A DNA stretch of 46,336 nt, taken from the NCBI GenBank assembly GCA_025363385.1, contig JANYEA010000109.1:1-46336 (forward strand), in the 5' to 3' direction. The translations under genes and the position numbers were made by a program. Origin of the DNA: Bacteroidota bacterium. GTDB lineage: Bacteria; Bacteroidota; Bacteroidia; Chitinophagales; Chitinophagaceae. Positions 25,618-34,295 of the stretch are shown in pieces; the stretch's first letter is position 1; each line of letters begins with the position of its first letter. Below the pieces are notes generated by a model. That model had not been told where the DNA came from, made no database searches, and saw only the letters and a list, made by a program, of their open reading frames with translations.

Positions 25618-27108
25618 TTATCTTTTATCTTTTATCTTCCCTTTCACCACTTCCATCTTCAAATCAACACCTTGTTTTATGGCGAATGAGTTTGGTGCAA
25701 CCAAAATATCAGGCATAACGCCTCTACCCATGGGGCGGTCTTTATCTAATACTACTCTAAACAAAGGAAGCGTAATTTGAATTTTAGTATTCGGTAACAC
25801 AACTGTTAATAAATGAATTGCTGAATTTCCATAATATCCACCACCGGTTTCTTCACCAACTAATAGCACATTTTCCTGCCCTTTTAAACTTGCAGTAAAT
25901 ACAGACGCAGCACTGAATGTGGATGGTCCCTGTAATAAATAAATATCGCCATCAAAATGATGTTTCTCAAATGGCTGATATCTTTTTGTTTCAAATCGAT
26001 GGTAATGATACCTGCCATCTTCCATTTTAGTGGTGTTAAAATTTAAAGGAAACCAAAACCAAAAGGATTGACGAATGTATTTTCCTTCGCTGAAATTTCT
26101 ATTAATTGCTGCCACTGTATCTGCAACTTTAAAAGAATGTTTTGCTAAATAACGGGTAAGACGAATACTATTATTCAAATGCCCACCGCCATTATCACGT
26201 ACATCAATTACCAGATTTTGTGTTTTATTGGCTTCTATCTCGCGGAACGACCTTCTCATAAATTTTTGTAATCCATTGATAGAAAATCCTGCCAGGTGCA
26301 TATAAGCCGTTCTGGTGGTATCATTAAAACTCAGCGATAACTCTGCATTTTTTCTGTTTTTTCTAATTTCTTTTTTGGTAGGAATCTTAAATGCATTCAT
26401 CAGCTTTTGTAATGAATCCATTTTCGATCTATCTATTCTGTACGGTCGAAAACTTCTGAGCGTTTCTTTTTTTTCTATTCCAGCACTGTCGATATAACTG
26501 ATCAAATAACTACTATCCGATCCAAACATATTTCTGTACCATGCTCCAATATTATTGCTTACAATCTGACTCTTATAAGAAGCACCTCTACCATCAATGC
26601 TGATGTATTTAAAAAAACTGTCCAATAATTGTTGATTCGGCTTTCCATTGATCGATGTAATGATTGTTCCTCTTTTAATATTCGAACCCGCATAAACATT
26701 GGCTAATACCACTAAACTATCATCCCATGTTTTAATGGCTAATGGAAATTGTGGTATCCTGTTTTTAGAAATAGATTTAATAAATTGATTCGAATAACGA
26801 ACTATGGTATGTCCACATCGAATCTGACTAACCAATACGGCAATTCTATTTCTGAATTCCACTTCAGTTAAGGAATCCTGAATACCTTGAATGGTTTCTT
26901 TGAAATAGACATCCATTTTCTCTTTTGGGGTATACCAATAAAGACTAGGATGATTAGACTCGAGAATATTTTCTAGAATTTGTGCATCTTCCTGAAGTGC
27001 AGAAGCTGCATACTTTTTCTGTATCGAATAGGGTAAGGTTTTGGAACTACTACAAGACCAACAAAAAAGCACGCAGAAAAGAGCTAATAAAAGTTGATCT
27101 CTCTGCAT
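25618..27108 (-). CDS. S41 family (C-terminal processing type) peptidase, lipoprotein
   Basis: 496 residues. A short lipoprotein signal with Cys at 16 or 19 (VLFCWSCSSS) points to membrane anchoring. The middle has a PDZ-like segment (VYAGSNIKRGTIITSINGKPN, about 137-157). The S41 core has NLVIDVRDNGGGHL at about 315-328 and the catalytic Ser399 in GPSTFSAAS, followed by VGEETGGGYYGNS. It would cleave proteins or peptides in the periplasm. It starts 9 bases after the thiL stop with ribosome site GAGAAG. The coding end carries tandem 7-base repeats (GATAAAA) that encode the C-terminal KIKDKR. Confidence 0.88.
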   Translation of the reverse strand: MQRDQLLLALFCVLFCWSCSSSKTLPYSIQKKYAASALQEDAQILENILESNHPSLYWYTPKEKMDVYFKETIQGIQDSLTEVEFRNRIAVLVSQIRCGHTIVRYSNQFIKSISKNRIPQFPLAIKTWDDSLVVLANVYAGSNIKRGTIITSINGKPNQQLLDSFFKYISIDGRGASYKSQIVSNNIGAWYRNMFGSDSSYLISYIDSAGIEKKETLRSFRPYRIDRSKMDSLQKLMNAFKIPTKKEIRKNRKNAELSLSFNDTTRTAYMHLAGFSINGLQKFMRRSFREIEANKTQNLVIDVRDNGGGHLNNSIRLTRYLAKHSFKVADTVAAINRNFSEGKYIRQSFWFWFPLNFNTTKMEDGRYHYHRFETKRYQPFEKHHFDGDIYLLQGPSTFSAASVFTASLKGQENVLLVGEETGGGYYGNSAIHLLTVVLPNTKIQITLPLFRVVLDKDRPMGRGVMPDILVAPNSFAIKQGVDLKMEVVKGKIKDKR

Positions 27109-27117
27109 GCTTCTCGT

Positions 27118-28149
27118 TTATTTATTAAAGGCATTCCATCCCTGTGCAGTTATAGGATGTTCGTTACCCCCTTTGGTTAATAGCTTGCTTCCTGCTTCAA
27201 TATCGGTCATGTATCCAATCACACTAATTTCTTCATTCAGTGTGATCTTATCATGGTCTTCTTGTTTTAGGGTAAAAATCAATTCATAATCTTCACCACC
27301 ATTCAAAGCACAAACGGTTGGGTCTAATCCAAACTTATAAGCGGCTTTTCTGCTTTCATCTGATATGGGAAACTTCTCTTCATATATGATACAACCCAGA
27401 TTACTTTGCTTACATAAATGCAATACTTCACTACTCAAACCATCGCTCACATCCATCATGGCAGTAGGTATGATTTCATTTTTCTCAAAAAATTCAATGA
27501 TGTCTTTTCTTGCTTCGGGTTTTAATAAACGGCCAACAATATAACTTTCATCTTCAAGGTCTGGTTGCACTTGTGGGTTTTCTAAATAGATCTTTTTTTC
27601 TCTCTCCATCAACGTTAATCCCAGAAAAGCGCCCCCAAGATCACCACTCACACAAATTAAATCACCTTTCTGAGCAGTACTTCTTTTCACAAATTTATCC
27701 GGAGTTACTTCTCCTATGGCTGTGATAGAAATGATAAATCCTTTTTGAGAGGTTGAAGTATCACCACCAATCAGATCTACCCCATGTTTTTCACATGCAA
27801 TATAAATTCCCTCATAAAATTCATTCAAAGCTTCAATACTAATTCTATTGCTGATACCAATACTCACCGTAATCTGAGTAGGTGTTGCATTCATGGCATA
27901 GATATCGCTCAGGTTTACCATCACCGATTTATAACCAAGGTGCTTCAGGGGTGTATACATTAAATCAAAATGAATACCCTCCAATAAAAGATCTGTTGTA
28001 ATAACTGTTTGCTTTCCAAAATGATCAATCACAGCAGCATCATCTCCAACACCTAAAACGGTAGAGACATTTTGTATTTCAAAATTTTTGGTCAAATGTT
28101 CTATTAAACCAAATTCGCCTAAGTCGGCTATTTCTGTTCTTTCTTCCAT
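27118..28149 (-). CDS. thiL: Thiamine-monophosphate kinase
   Basis: 343 residues. ThiL signatures in order: VLGVGDDAAVI at 31-41, TTDLLLEGIHFD at 51-62, MVNLSDIYAMNATP at 77-90, DLIGGDTSTS, then MMDVSDGLSSEVLHL and NGGEDYELIFTL. It phosphorylates thiamine phosphate to thiamine diphosphate in the cytoplasm. The gene sits 37 bases after the inositol monophosphatase-like gene and 9 before the S41 gene, so all three could form an operon. No TPP riboswitch fits in the 37-base gap. Confidence 0.96.
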   Translation of the reverse strand: MEERTEIADLGEFGLIEHLTKNFEIQNVSTVLGVGDDAAVIDHFGKQTVITTDLLLEGIHFDLMYTPLKHLGYKSVMVNLSDIYAMNATPTQITVSIGISNRISIEALNEFYEGIYIACEKHGVDLIGGDTSTSQKGFIISITAIGEVTPDKFVKRSTAQKGDLICVSGDLGGAFLGLTLMEREKKIYLENPQVQPDLEDESYIVGRLLKPEARKDIIEFFEKNEIIPTAMMDVSDGLSSEVLHLCKQSNLGCIIYEEKFPISDESRKAAYKFGLDPTVCALNGGEDYELIFTLKQEDHDKITLNEEISVIGYMTDIEAGSKLLTKGGNEHPITAQGWNAFNK

Positions 28150-28186
28150 AATAAAATATGATGATCCTTAGTTAATCTTACCGCAA

Positions 28187-28972
28187 CTATCCGCGTACTT
28201 CACCCCCATTTACAATATCCAATAATTCTTCGTGTATTAATCCGTTGGTTGCCAATATATGGGGCTGATATGGAGAATAATAATTTCCTGCAAAGTCTGT
28301 TACTTTTCCGCCAGCTTCTTCCACCATTAAAAATCCTGCAGCACTGTCCCAGGCTTGTAATTGGTGTTCATAAAATCCATCAAACCTTCCAGCTGCAACC
28401 CAGCAAAGATCGATGGCTGCACTACCCAATCTTCTTACAGGCACTCCCTTACGAATCAGTTTTTCAAAAATCTGTAAAGGCCCATTTGGTGCATCTAAAT
28501 AAGTATATGGGAAGCCAGTAACCATGGAACTTCTAACCACATCTTTTTTAGTACTCACCTGAATTTTTTTATTATTCAAAGTAGCACCGAAACCTTTTTG
28601 TGCAAAAAAGAATTCTTTGATAAATGGATTATATACTGCACCCAATATCATTTTCCCTTGCTGCTCCACACCAATACTCACGCAGCAGATTGGAATACCA
28701 TTTGCAAAATTTACAGTACCATCGATGGGATCGATAATCCATTTGTAAGTGGAGTCCTGAATAATTTCACCCGCTTCTTCACTTAATATATAATGATCCG
28801 GAAAATCAATTTTGATCACATCAAATATGGCTTTCTCTGAAGCATGATCCGCTTCCGTAACTAAATTATTAATTCCTTCTTTATTGCTGATCTCAAATTT
28901 ACCATTGAAATAGCTCTGCATCACAGCAGCACCAGCTTCTGCTGCTTTGATAAGTGTATGCTTTAACATCAT
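28187..28972 (-). CDS. Inositol monophosphatase family protein (SuhB-like)
   Basis: 261 residues (260 if the second of two adjacent ATGs is used). Metal-binding motifs: SEEAGE at 64-69 (E65/E66), WIIDPIDGTVNFANG at 78-92, and WDSAAGFLMVEEAGGKVTDF near 213-232. It hydrolyses a sugar or inositol monophosphate with Mg2+; the family also includes SuhB and CysQ-type enzymes, and the exact substrate cannot be fixed from the sequence. TACTTTTGC, a good -7 box, ends only 3-4 bases before the first ATG, which would give a nearly leaderless mRNA if it is used. Confidence 0.92.
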   Translation of the reverse strand: MMLKHTLIKAAEAGAAVMQSYFNGKFEISNKEGINNLVTEADHASEKAIFDVIKIDFPDHYILSEEAGEIIQDSTYKWIIDPIDGTVNFANGIPICCVSIGVEQQGKMILGAVYNPFIKEFFFAQKGFGATLNNKKIQVSTKKDVVRSSMVTGFPYTYLDAPNGPLQIFEKLIRKGVPVRRLGSAAIDLCWVAAGRFDGFYEHQLQAWDSAAGFLMVEEAGGKVTDFAGNYYSPYQPHILATNGLIHEELLDIVNGGEVRG

Positions 28973-29079
28973 ACTGCAAAAGTACCGCCGAATATCAGGA
29001 TTATGAAAGATTTCGTGGCTAAATAAGCATCTTTGTGTGAGACTCTTTTTTTTTCTTAATTCGCAGTAGATTTATTTTC

Positions 29080-30222
29080 TTGGAATTATCAATCATCATA
29101 GTCAATTATAATGTCAAATTCTTTCTAGAACAGTGTTTACATGCTGTTCTTAAAGCAGTTGAACAAATAGAGGCAGAAATTTGGGTGGTTGATAATCAAT
29201 CCAGTGATGGTTCGATTGACTACCTAAGACCATTATTTCCTAGTATTTCTTTCATCGAGAACCCAAGAAATACCGGTTTTAGTGCTGCCAATAACCTGGC
29301 CCTTCAACATTGTTCGGGAGAATTTATCCTTTACCTAAATCCAGATACCCTCATTCCAGAAGATTGTTTGAGCAATTGTTTACAGTTTCTAAGGTCCCAT
29401 CCGAAAGCCGGGGCATTGGGTATTCGAATGCTCGATGGTTCTGGTAATTTCTTACCCGAAAGCAAAAGAGCTTTCCCTTCCCCTTTGAGGGCTTTCTATA
29501 AATTACTTGGTTTTTCCGCCCTTTTTCCCAAATCACCCATATTCAATCGCTACTCTTTAGGAAACCTAAGTTCCCTCGAAAACCATGAAGTTGATGTTTT
29601 AGCTGGCGCATTTATGATGGTGTCTAAACCCGTGTTAAAATTAACGGGAGCTTTCGATGAACTTTTTTTTATGTATGGTGAAGATATTGACCTGAGTTAC
29701 CGTATTCAAAAAGCCGGGTTTACTAATTACTATTTTGCAGGTTCCTCGATCATACATTTCAAAGGCGAGAGTACCAGAAAAGGAAGCATGAATTATGTGA
29801 TCCTTTTTTATCATGCCATGTTTTTATTCGTCCAGAAAAACTATCGTGGCTCGAAAGCTGGGTTCTTCAGATTTTTTATTCAAGCTGCTATTATACTTAG
29901 AGGCCTGTTTTCTGCGTTTTATAAAATAGGAGTCTATCCTTTTAATAGTTGGACTAAAAAGCTGCTTTTTAATAAAAATAGGGTAGAATCCATCGTTATT
30001 TTAACCAAATTCGACGAAAATCATCCAAAACCGGGTAAAAACACGACCCTTATTTTCTGCGAATCTGAACAATTTAGCTGGAAACAGATTATACATAAGG
30101 TAGAAGAACTGAACCATTCTGGTGCTCAATTTCGCTTTCAGGCTAGCAATAGCTATAGCATTGTGGGAAGCGATTCTAAAGAGACAGAAGGTGAAGCACT
30201 TGCCGCTAATATCATTTCATAG
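29080..30222 (+). CDS. Glycosyltransferase family 2
   Basis: 380 residues with a GT-A fold: LSIIIVNYNVKFFLEQCL at the N-terminus, VVDNQSSDGS (36-45), FIENPRNTGFSAANNLAL (58-75), the DXD-like LYLNPDT (84-90), and a MYGEDIDLSYRIQKAG acceptor/base segment near 205-220. This matches the rhamnosyltransferase-like (WcaA) group that builds surface polysaccharide or lipid-linked glycans. Hydrophobic helices near 245-300 suggest inner-membrane contact. The start is TTG at 29080; no ATG is available upstream in frame, and the very next codons begin the conserved strand. Not clustered with other glycan genes. Confidence 0.88.
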   Translation: MELSIIIVNYNVKFFLEQCLHAVLKAVEQIEAEIWVVDNQSSDGSIDYLRPLFPSISFIENPRNTGFSAANNLALQHCSGEFILYLNPDTLIPEDCLSNCLQFLRSHPKAGALGIRMLDGSGNFLPESKRAFPSPLRAFYKLLGFSALFPKSPIFNRYSLGNLSSLENHEVDVLAGAFMMVSKPVLKLTGAFDELFFMYGEDIDLSYRIQKAGFTNYYFAGSSIIHFKGESTRKGSMNYVILFYHAMFLFVQKNYRGSKAGFFRFFIQAAIILRGLFSAFYKIGVYPFNSWTKKLLFNKNRVESIVILTKFDENHPKPGKNTTLIFCESEQFSWKQIIHKVEELNHSGAQFRFQASNSYSIVGSDSKETEGEALAANIIS

Positions 30223-30230
30223 GCGATTTT

Positions 30231-30246
30231 TAAAGCATTTGCTTTA
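30231..30246. promoter_or_regulatory. Inverted repeat before the GH3-family gene
   Basis: TAAAGCA-TT-TGCTTTA, 7-base arms, lies between the GT2 stop (30222) and the GH3 start (30283). It could be an operator or the base of a weak terminator; there is no T tail. Confidence 0.25.
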
Positions 30247-30282
30247 GCTTCGTATTCAGTAAACAATAACGTTGATTCTACG

Positions 30283-31809
30283 ATGGCAATTCTTGATATC
30301 AAGCTTCCTAATTCCATTCTCAAAGCCCTGCGTCTACCTCAGAATAATCCGAGAAGACAGCAACTAAGGGTCTTGAAAAAAATGCTGAGGAAGGCCAGGT
30401 TTACCGAATTCGGCCAGACCTATCATTTCGACGATATTTTGGTGAGCAAGCACCCCGGAAAGAAGTTTCAGGAATTGGTACCTACCTATAATTATAATAA
30501 GATCTACCAAGAATGGTGGCATAAAACACTGGAAGGCAAATCAGATATCTGTTGGCCTGGTAAAATTAAGTTTTATGCGCTGAGTAGTGGTACCAGTGAA
30601 TCTGCTAGTAAATTCATACCTATCACAAACGACTTGCTAAGAGGCAATAAATTAGTAATGATCAAGCAATTGCTTACCCTTCGCAACTACGAAGACATTC
30701 CTTTTGGGGCCTTGGGCAGGGGCTGGCTCACGCTGGGTGGCAGTACAGATTTGGAAAAAGGACCTGGGTATTACTCTGGCGACCTTAGCGGTATCACTCA
30801 AAAAAAATCTCCATTCTGGTTTCAACCCTTTTATAAGCCAGGTAAAAAAATTGCCAAACAAAAAGACTGGAACAAGAAACTAGAAGAAATCGTAGAAAAA
30901 GCACCTGATTGGGATATTAGTTTTCTAGTAGGTGTTCCTGCCTGGATTCAGATGTGCATGGAAATGGTGATTGAACGATACAAGCTGAACAATATTCATG
31001 ATATGTGGCCTAACCTTGCCTTCTTTGTGCACGGTGGCGTAAGTTTTGAACCTTATAAAAAAGGATTCGAAAAATTATTGGGTAAACCCATCACATATAT
31101 TGAAACCTATTTGGCCAGTGAAGGATTTATTGCTTATCAAGATCAACAACATGCCCAGGGCATGAAGCTGGTAACTAACGAACATATATTTTTAGAATTC
31201 GTTCCATTTGATGAACACAATTTTGATGCCAACGGAGACATGATCGATAACCCCGAAGCACTCATGATTCATGAAGTGGAAGAAGGAAGAGATTATGCAT
31301 TACTCATAAGTACTACCGCTGGAACTTGGCGTTATCTGATCGGTGATACGGTGCGTTTTGTTGACAAAGAAAAATGTGAAGTAATTATCACTGGCAGAAC
31401 CAAACATTTCTTAAGTCTGGTGGGTGAGCATTTAAGTGTAGATAATATGAATAAAGCCATTCAACTGGCTAGTGAAGAAATGAATATCTGTATCCCTGAA
31501 TTTACTGTGGCGGGTGTACCTTATGGAAATTTCTTTGCACACCATTGGTATGTAGCTTGTAATGATATTTTTGATAAAGATCTTTTGGCGAAAAAAATTG
31601 ATGAACATCTTTGCGAACTCAATGATGATTATGCAGTGGAAAGAAGAACTGCTTTAAAAGATGTGATGTTGGATGTGTTGAGTGAACAGGATTTTATGAA
31701 TTTCATGACTGCCAAAGGCAAGATCGGTGGACAACATAAATTCCCGCGCGTATTAAAAGGTGCCATGCTGGCCGACTGGCAAAAATTCATTAAGGGGGAA
31801 CCCATTTAA
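30283..31809 (+). CDS. GH3 auxin-responsive promoter family protein (acyl-adenylate-forming enzyme)
   Basis: 508 residues. Resembles the plant GH3/JAR1 family, members of the ANL fold that activate a carboxylate as acyl-AMP and pass it to an amino acid. The nucleotide-binding P-loop is YALSSGTSESASKFIP (98-113); the acyl part has FFVHGGVSFEPYKKGFEKLLG and YIETYLASEGFIA, then TTAGTWRYLIGDTVRF and the A8-type segment IITGRTKHFLSLVGEHLSVDNM. Bacteroidota commonly carry one copy, of unknown substrate. It is the first gene of a plus-strand run that continues with LysE, an unknown exported protein and mtgA. Confidence 0.9.
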   Translation: MAILDIKLPNSILKALRLPQNNPRRQQLRVLKKMLRKARFTEFGQTYHFDDILVSKHPGKKFQELVPTYNYNKIYQEWWHKTLEGKSDICWPGKIKFYALSSGTSESASKFIPITNDLLRGNKLVMIKQLLTLRNYEDIPFGALGRGWLTLGGSTDLEKGPGYYSGDLSGITQKKSPFWFQPFYKPGKKIAKQKDWNKKLEEIVEKAPDWDISFLVGVPAWIQMCMEMVIERYKLNNIHDMWPNLAFFVHGGVSFEPYKKGFEKLLGKPITYIETYLASEGFIAYQDQQHAQGMKLVTNEHIFLEFVPFDEHNFDANGDMIDNPEALMIHEVEEGRDYALLISTTAGTWRYLIGDTVRFVDKEKCEVIITGRTKHFLSLVGEHLSVDNMNKAIQLASEEMNICIPEFTVAGVPYGNFFAHHWYVACNDIFDKDLLAKKIDEHLCELNDDYAVERRTALKDVMLDVLSEQDFMNFMTAKGKIGGQHKFPRVLKGAMLADWQKFIKGEPI

Positions 31810-31843
31810 GCAAGAAATTATTTTATCGTTTTATTTATCAGCA

Positions 31844-32500
31844 ATGGTAGCAGCCCTCTTTAAAGGATTAGCATTGGGTTTTCTTCTCGCAATTTCTGTG
31901 GGCCCTGTAATTTTTGCCATCATCAAACAAAGTATCAATTATGGCCATAAAGCTGGCTATGTGTTTGTTGCGGGTGTTTCAAGCAGCGATATTACCCTCT
32001 TACTAATTTGTAATTTTTTTACTTCTCTTTTTCAAACCGCATTAAAACATCAAACCTTAATTGCAGTTACTGGAAGCTTATTTTTAATTGGCGTCGGGAT
32101 TTATACTTTCTTTTTTAAGAAAGTGGTAGTTGACGAGGAGAATAATTTAAAAGAAAAAGTTTTTCGAAAACGCGATTGGGTGGCCATTTTTCTATCCGGC
32201 TATTTTATGAATATGCTCAACCCCGGCGTTTTCATATTCTGGTTTGCATGGTCTGCGGCAATTTTGGCCGACTCTGTTTCTCATGCAGATCCCTTTCAAT
32301 ATCGGGCTATTGTTTTTGGTACCTGCCTTGTTTTTGTACTTGCCACAGACCTTCTAAAAGTTTCCCTGGCAGGTAAATTAAGACCCAAGCTCACTGTCAA
32401 AAATTTACATTTTATCAATCGTCTTTCTGGGTTAATTTTAATTGGATTTGGAATTGCCCTTTGTTGGGGTATCCTTAGTTTTGGCGATAAGTTAAAATAG
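31844..32500 (+). CDS. LysE/RhtB family amino acid exporter
   Basis: 218 residues with six membrane helices. The family opening ALGFLLAISVGPVIFAIIKQSINYGHKAGYVFVAGVSSSD is present, with a conserved ISVGP and a later GYFMNMLNPGVFIFWF. Exports amino acids or related small amines across the inner membrane. The ATG at 31844 fits the hydrophobic start; the in-frame extension to 31760 overlaps the GH3-family gene. The pairing with a GH3-type acyl-amide synthetase raises the possibility that it exports an N-acyl amino acid, which is inference only. Confidence 0.88.
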   Translation: MVAALFKGLALGFLLAISVGPVIFAIIKQSINYGHKAGYVFVAGVSSSDITLLLICNFFTSLFQTALKHQTLIAVTGSLFLIGVGIYTFFFKKVVVDEENNLKEKVFRKRDWVAIFLSGYFMNMLNPGVFIFWFAWSAAILADSVSHADPFQYRAIVFGTCLVFVLATDLLKVSLAGKLRPKLTVKNLHFINRLSGLILIGFGIALCWGILSFGDKLK

Positions 32501-32510
32501 CAATTGTCAC

Positions 32511-33056
32511 ATGAAACCAATCAGTCTGCTTATCTGCCTACTCTTTTCTTTCTCAGTAATTGCGCAGAAAGATGTGCTGATGTTGAAGCAGAATAGTCAA
32601 ACCCTGCAATCCTGGACCTCCGGATCTTATATCCTTTTTCAATTCAGCAGCAAACAATGGATTGAAGGCATCATCAAAAAAATTCAGAACGATAGCGTTA
32701 CCATTGATCAGATTCAGGTTCGCCAGGTGGGGAATCAATTCGGACTACCAACCATTGATACAGCGCATTTTGGCATCATGAAATTTCATATCAACGAAAT
32801 TTATGGAATGCCTAAACGTGGTATGTCTAGCAATCTGTTTACTAATGGCAGCCTCTTTCAACTTGGAAGTGCCGCATATATTTTATTAAACATTACCAAC
32901 AGCCTAATTAAATCTGATCCTGTTTTTGGTTCAGACAACCTTCCAAAACTGGGGATAGCAGCTGGTTTTTTTGTGATAGGAAAAATCTTACAGAATAGCC
33001 ATAAATCCTATCTTCAAATGGGTAAAAAATATAAAATGGTTACCCTACAAATGTAA
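32511..33056 (+). CDS. Exported protein of unknown function
   Basis: 181 residues. A clear signal peptide (about 1-18, ending SVIAQ) is followed by a beta-rich region about 25-105 (SGSYILFQFSSKQWIEGIIKKI, then DSVTIDQIQVRQV) and a hydrophobic segment around 116-160. It is probably periplasmic or outer-membrane associated. I do not recognise the family. Ten bases separate it from lysE and 12 from mtgA, so it is probably in one transcript with them. An SH3-like or small-barrel fold is a guess. Confidence 0.7.
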   Translation: MKPISLLICLLFSFSVIAQKDVLMLKQNSQTLQSWTSGSYILFQFSSKQWIEGIIKKIQNDSVTIDQIQVRQVGNQFGLPTIDTAHFGIMKFHINEIYGMPKRGMSSNLFTNGSLFQLGSAAYILLNITNSLIKSDPVFGSDNLPKLGIAAGFFVIGKILQNSHKSYLQMGKKYKMVTLQM

Positions 33057-33068
33057 ATTTGATATATC

Positions 33069-33767
33069 ATGTTTAGTAAGATTTGGAAGTGGACAAAGAA
33101 AATAATGTTGTGGATGTTTCTTTCTTCGCTCTTGTATGTGATCATCTGTAAATGGATCACTCCTCCAATCACCATTACTCAAATCAGCAATAGTTTTGAA
33201 TACGGTTTAAAAAGAGATTATGTAAGTGGTAAAGAAATTTCTTCCAACGCAAAATTAGCTGCTATTGCAAGTGAAGACCAGGCATTCCCAGACCATATTG
33301 GATTTGATTGGGATGCCATTCAGAAAAGCATGAAACCTAAAAAGGGTCATAAACAAAAATTACCATTGGGTGCAGCCGCAAGCACCATCACACAACAAGT
33401 GGCAAAAAATGTTTTTCTATGGCAGGGTGGTGGAATCACTAAGTATATTCGAAAAATTCCAGAAGCTTATTTCACACTCTTGATAGAGTTCATTTGGGGT
33501 AAACACCGCATTTTGGAAGTATATATGAATACCATTGAGATGGGACCAGGCATCTTTGGAATTGAAACAGCTGCTCAACAATATTTTGGTAAACATGCTA
33601 ACCAACTCAGCAGAGCTGAGGCAGCAATGATCATTGCCTGTTTACCCAACCCAAAAAAATTTTCGGTCAAACCCTTGAGTCATCGTGTAAGTTGGCGTTA
33701 TCCGCAGATCCTTCAACAGATGCATAATATTGAAGATGATGAAGACATTCAATTATTGATTCAATAA
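33069..33767 (+). CDS. mtgA: Monofunctional biosynthetic peptidoglycan transglycosylase
   Basis: 232 residues of GT51. One N-terminal membrane helix (about 12-28), then the donor-site motif IASEDQAFPDH with catalytic E69, GAAASTITQQVAKN (101-114), RKIPEAYFTLLIE, ILEVYMNTIEMGPGIFGI and the LSRAEAAMIIACLPNPKKF segment. It polymerises lipid II glycan strands on the outer face of the inner membrane. It has no transpeptidase domain. The 3' end overlaps the convergent NadR-like gene by 15 bases. Confidence 0.95.
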   Translation: MFSKIWKWTKKIMLWMFLSSLLYVIICKWITPPITITQISNSFEYGLKRDYVSGKEISSNAKLAAIASEDQAFPDHIGFDWDAIQKSMKPKKGHKQKLPLGAAASTITQQVAKNVFLWQGGGITKYIRKIPEAYFTLLIEFIWGKHRILEVYMNTIEMGPGIFGIETAAQQYFGKHANQLSRAEAAMIIACLPNPKKFSVKPLSHRVSWRYPQILQQMHNIEDDEDIQLLIQ

Positions 33768-34295
33768 ACCATTTACTGCTGCAATTGCAGCTAGTTCTCG
33801 TTCTTCAAAAGTACCACTAATGGTTACCCATGGAACATTCTGATTAATCAATAGGTCTTTATAAATTTGAAATAATTCTTGCCTCGGACCATCTTCCGGA
33901 TATTCTCTTAATTCATCCTGCACCCAGGGCAGATCTACATTACATAAAAGATAGAGGTCGTATTTTCTTTCGCAAATCTGTTCTAAAATAAAATGATGGC
34001 ACTGATGAAAAACATACTCACACCAAACCTTTAAAACATACATATCCGTATCTACAAATAAAACGGGGTTACCATTAGTCTCTTCCAATTTATTGGTATA
34101 CCCATCTTCTAATAATAACTGCTCTTTTGCAATGATTAAAAGATCATCATATCCATATTCTTTACCATTAGTTGTAAGGTATTCTCTTGCATATTCCGGA
34201 CACCAAATACTTTCAAAATGCTCCGCAAGCTTTGCACATAAGCTACTCTTGCCGGTTGATTCAGGCCCTATTACTACTACTTTTTTTACAGTCAT
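33753..34295 (-). CDS. NadR-like ATPase, probable nicotinamide riboside kinase
   Basis: 180 residues. P-loop VIGPESTGKSSLCAKLA (8-24), then PEYAREYL and FVDTDMYVLKVWCEYVF, matching the kinase domain of NadR that phosphorylates nicotinamide riboside to NMN. The nucleotidyltransferase and DNA-binding domains of full NadR are absent. Its ATG overlaps the pnuC stop by four bases, so the pair is translationally coupled, which strongly supports a role on the imported riboside. The 3' end overlaps mtgA by 15 bases. Confidence 0.87.
   Translation of the reverse strand: MTVKKVVVIGPESTGKSSLCAKLAEHFESIWCPEYAREYLTTNGKEYGYDDLLIIAKEQLLLEDGYTNKLEETNGNPVLFVDTDMYVLKVWCEYVFHQCHHFILEQICERKYDLYLLCNVDLPWVQDELREYPEDGPRQELFQIYKDLLINQNVPWVTISGTFEERELAAIAAVNGLLNQ

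Noticed and set aside
28150..28186. TPP riboswitch before thiL
   Set aside because: The gap is only 37 bases, far too short for the aptamer.
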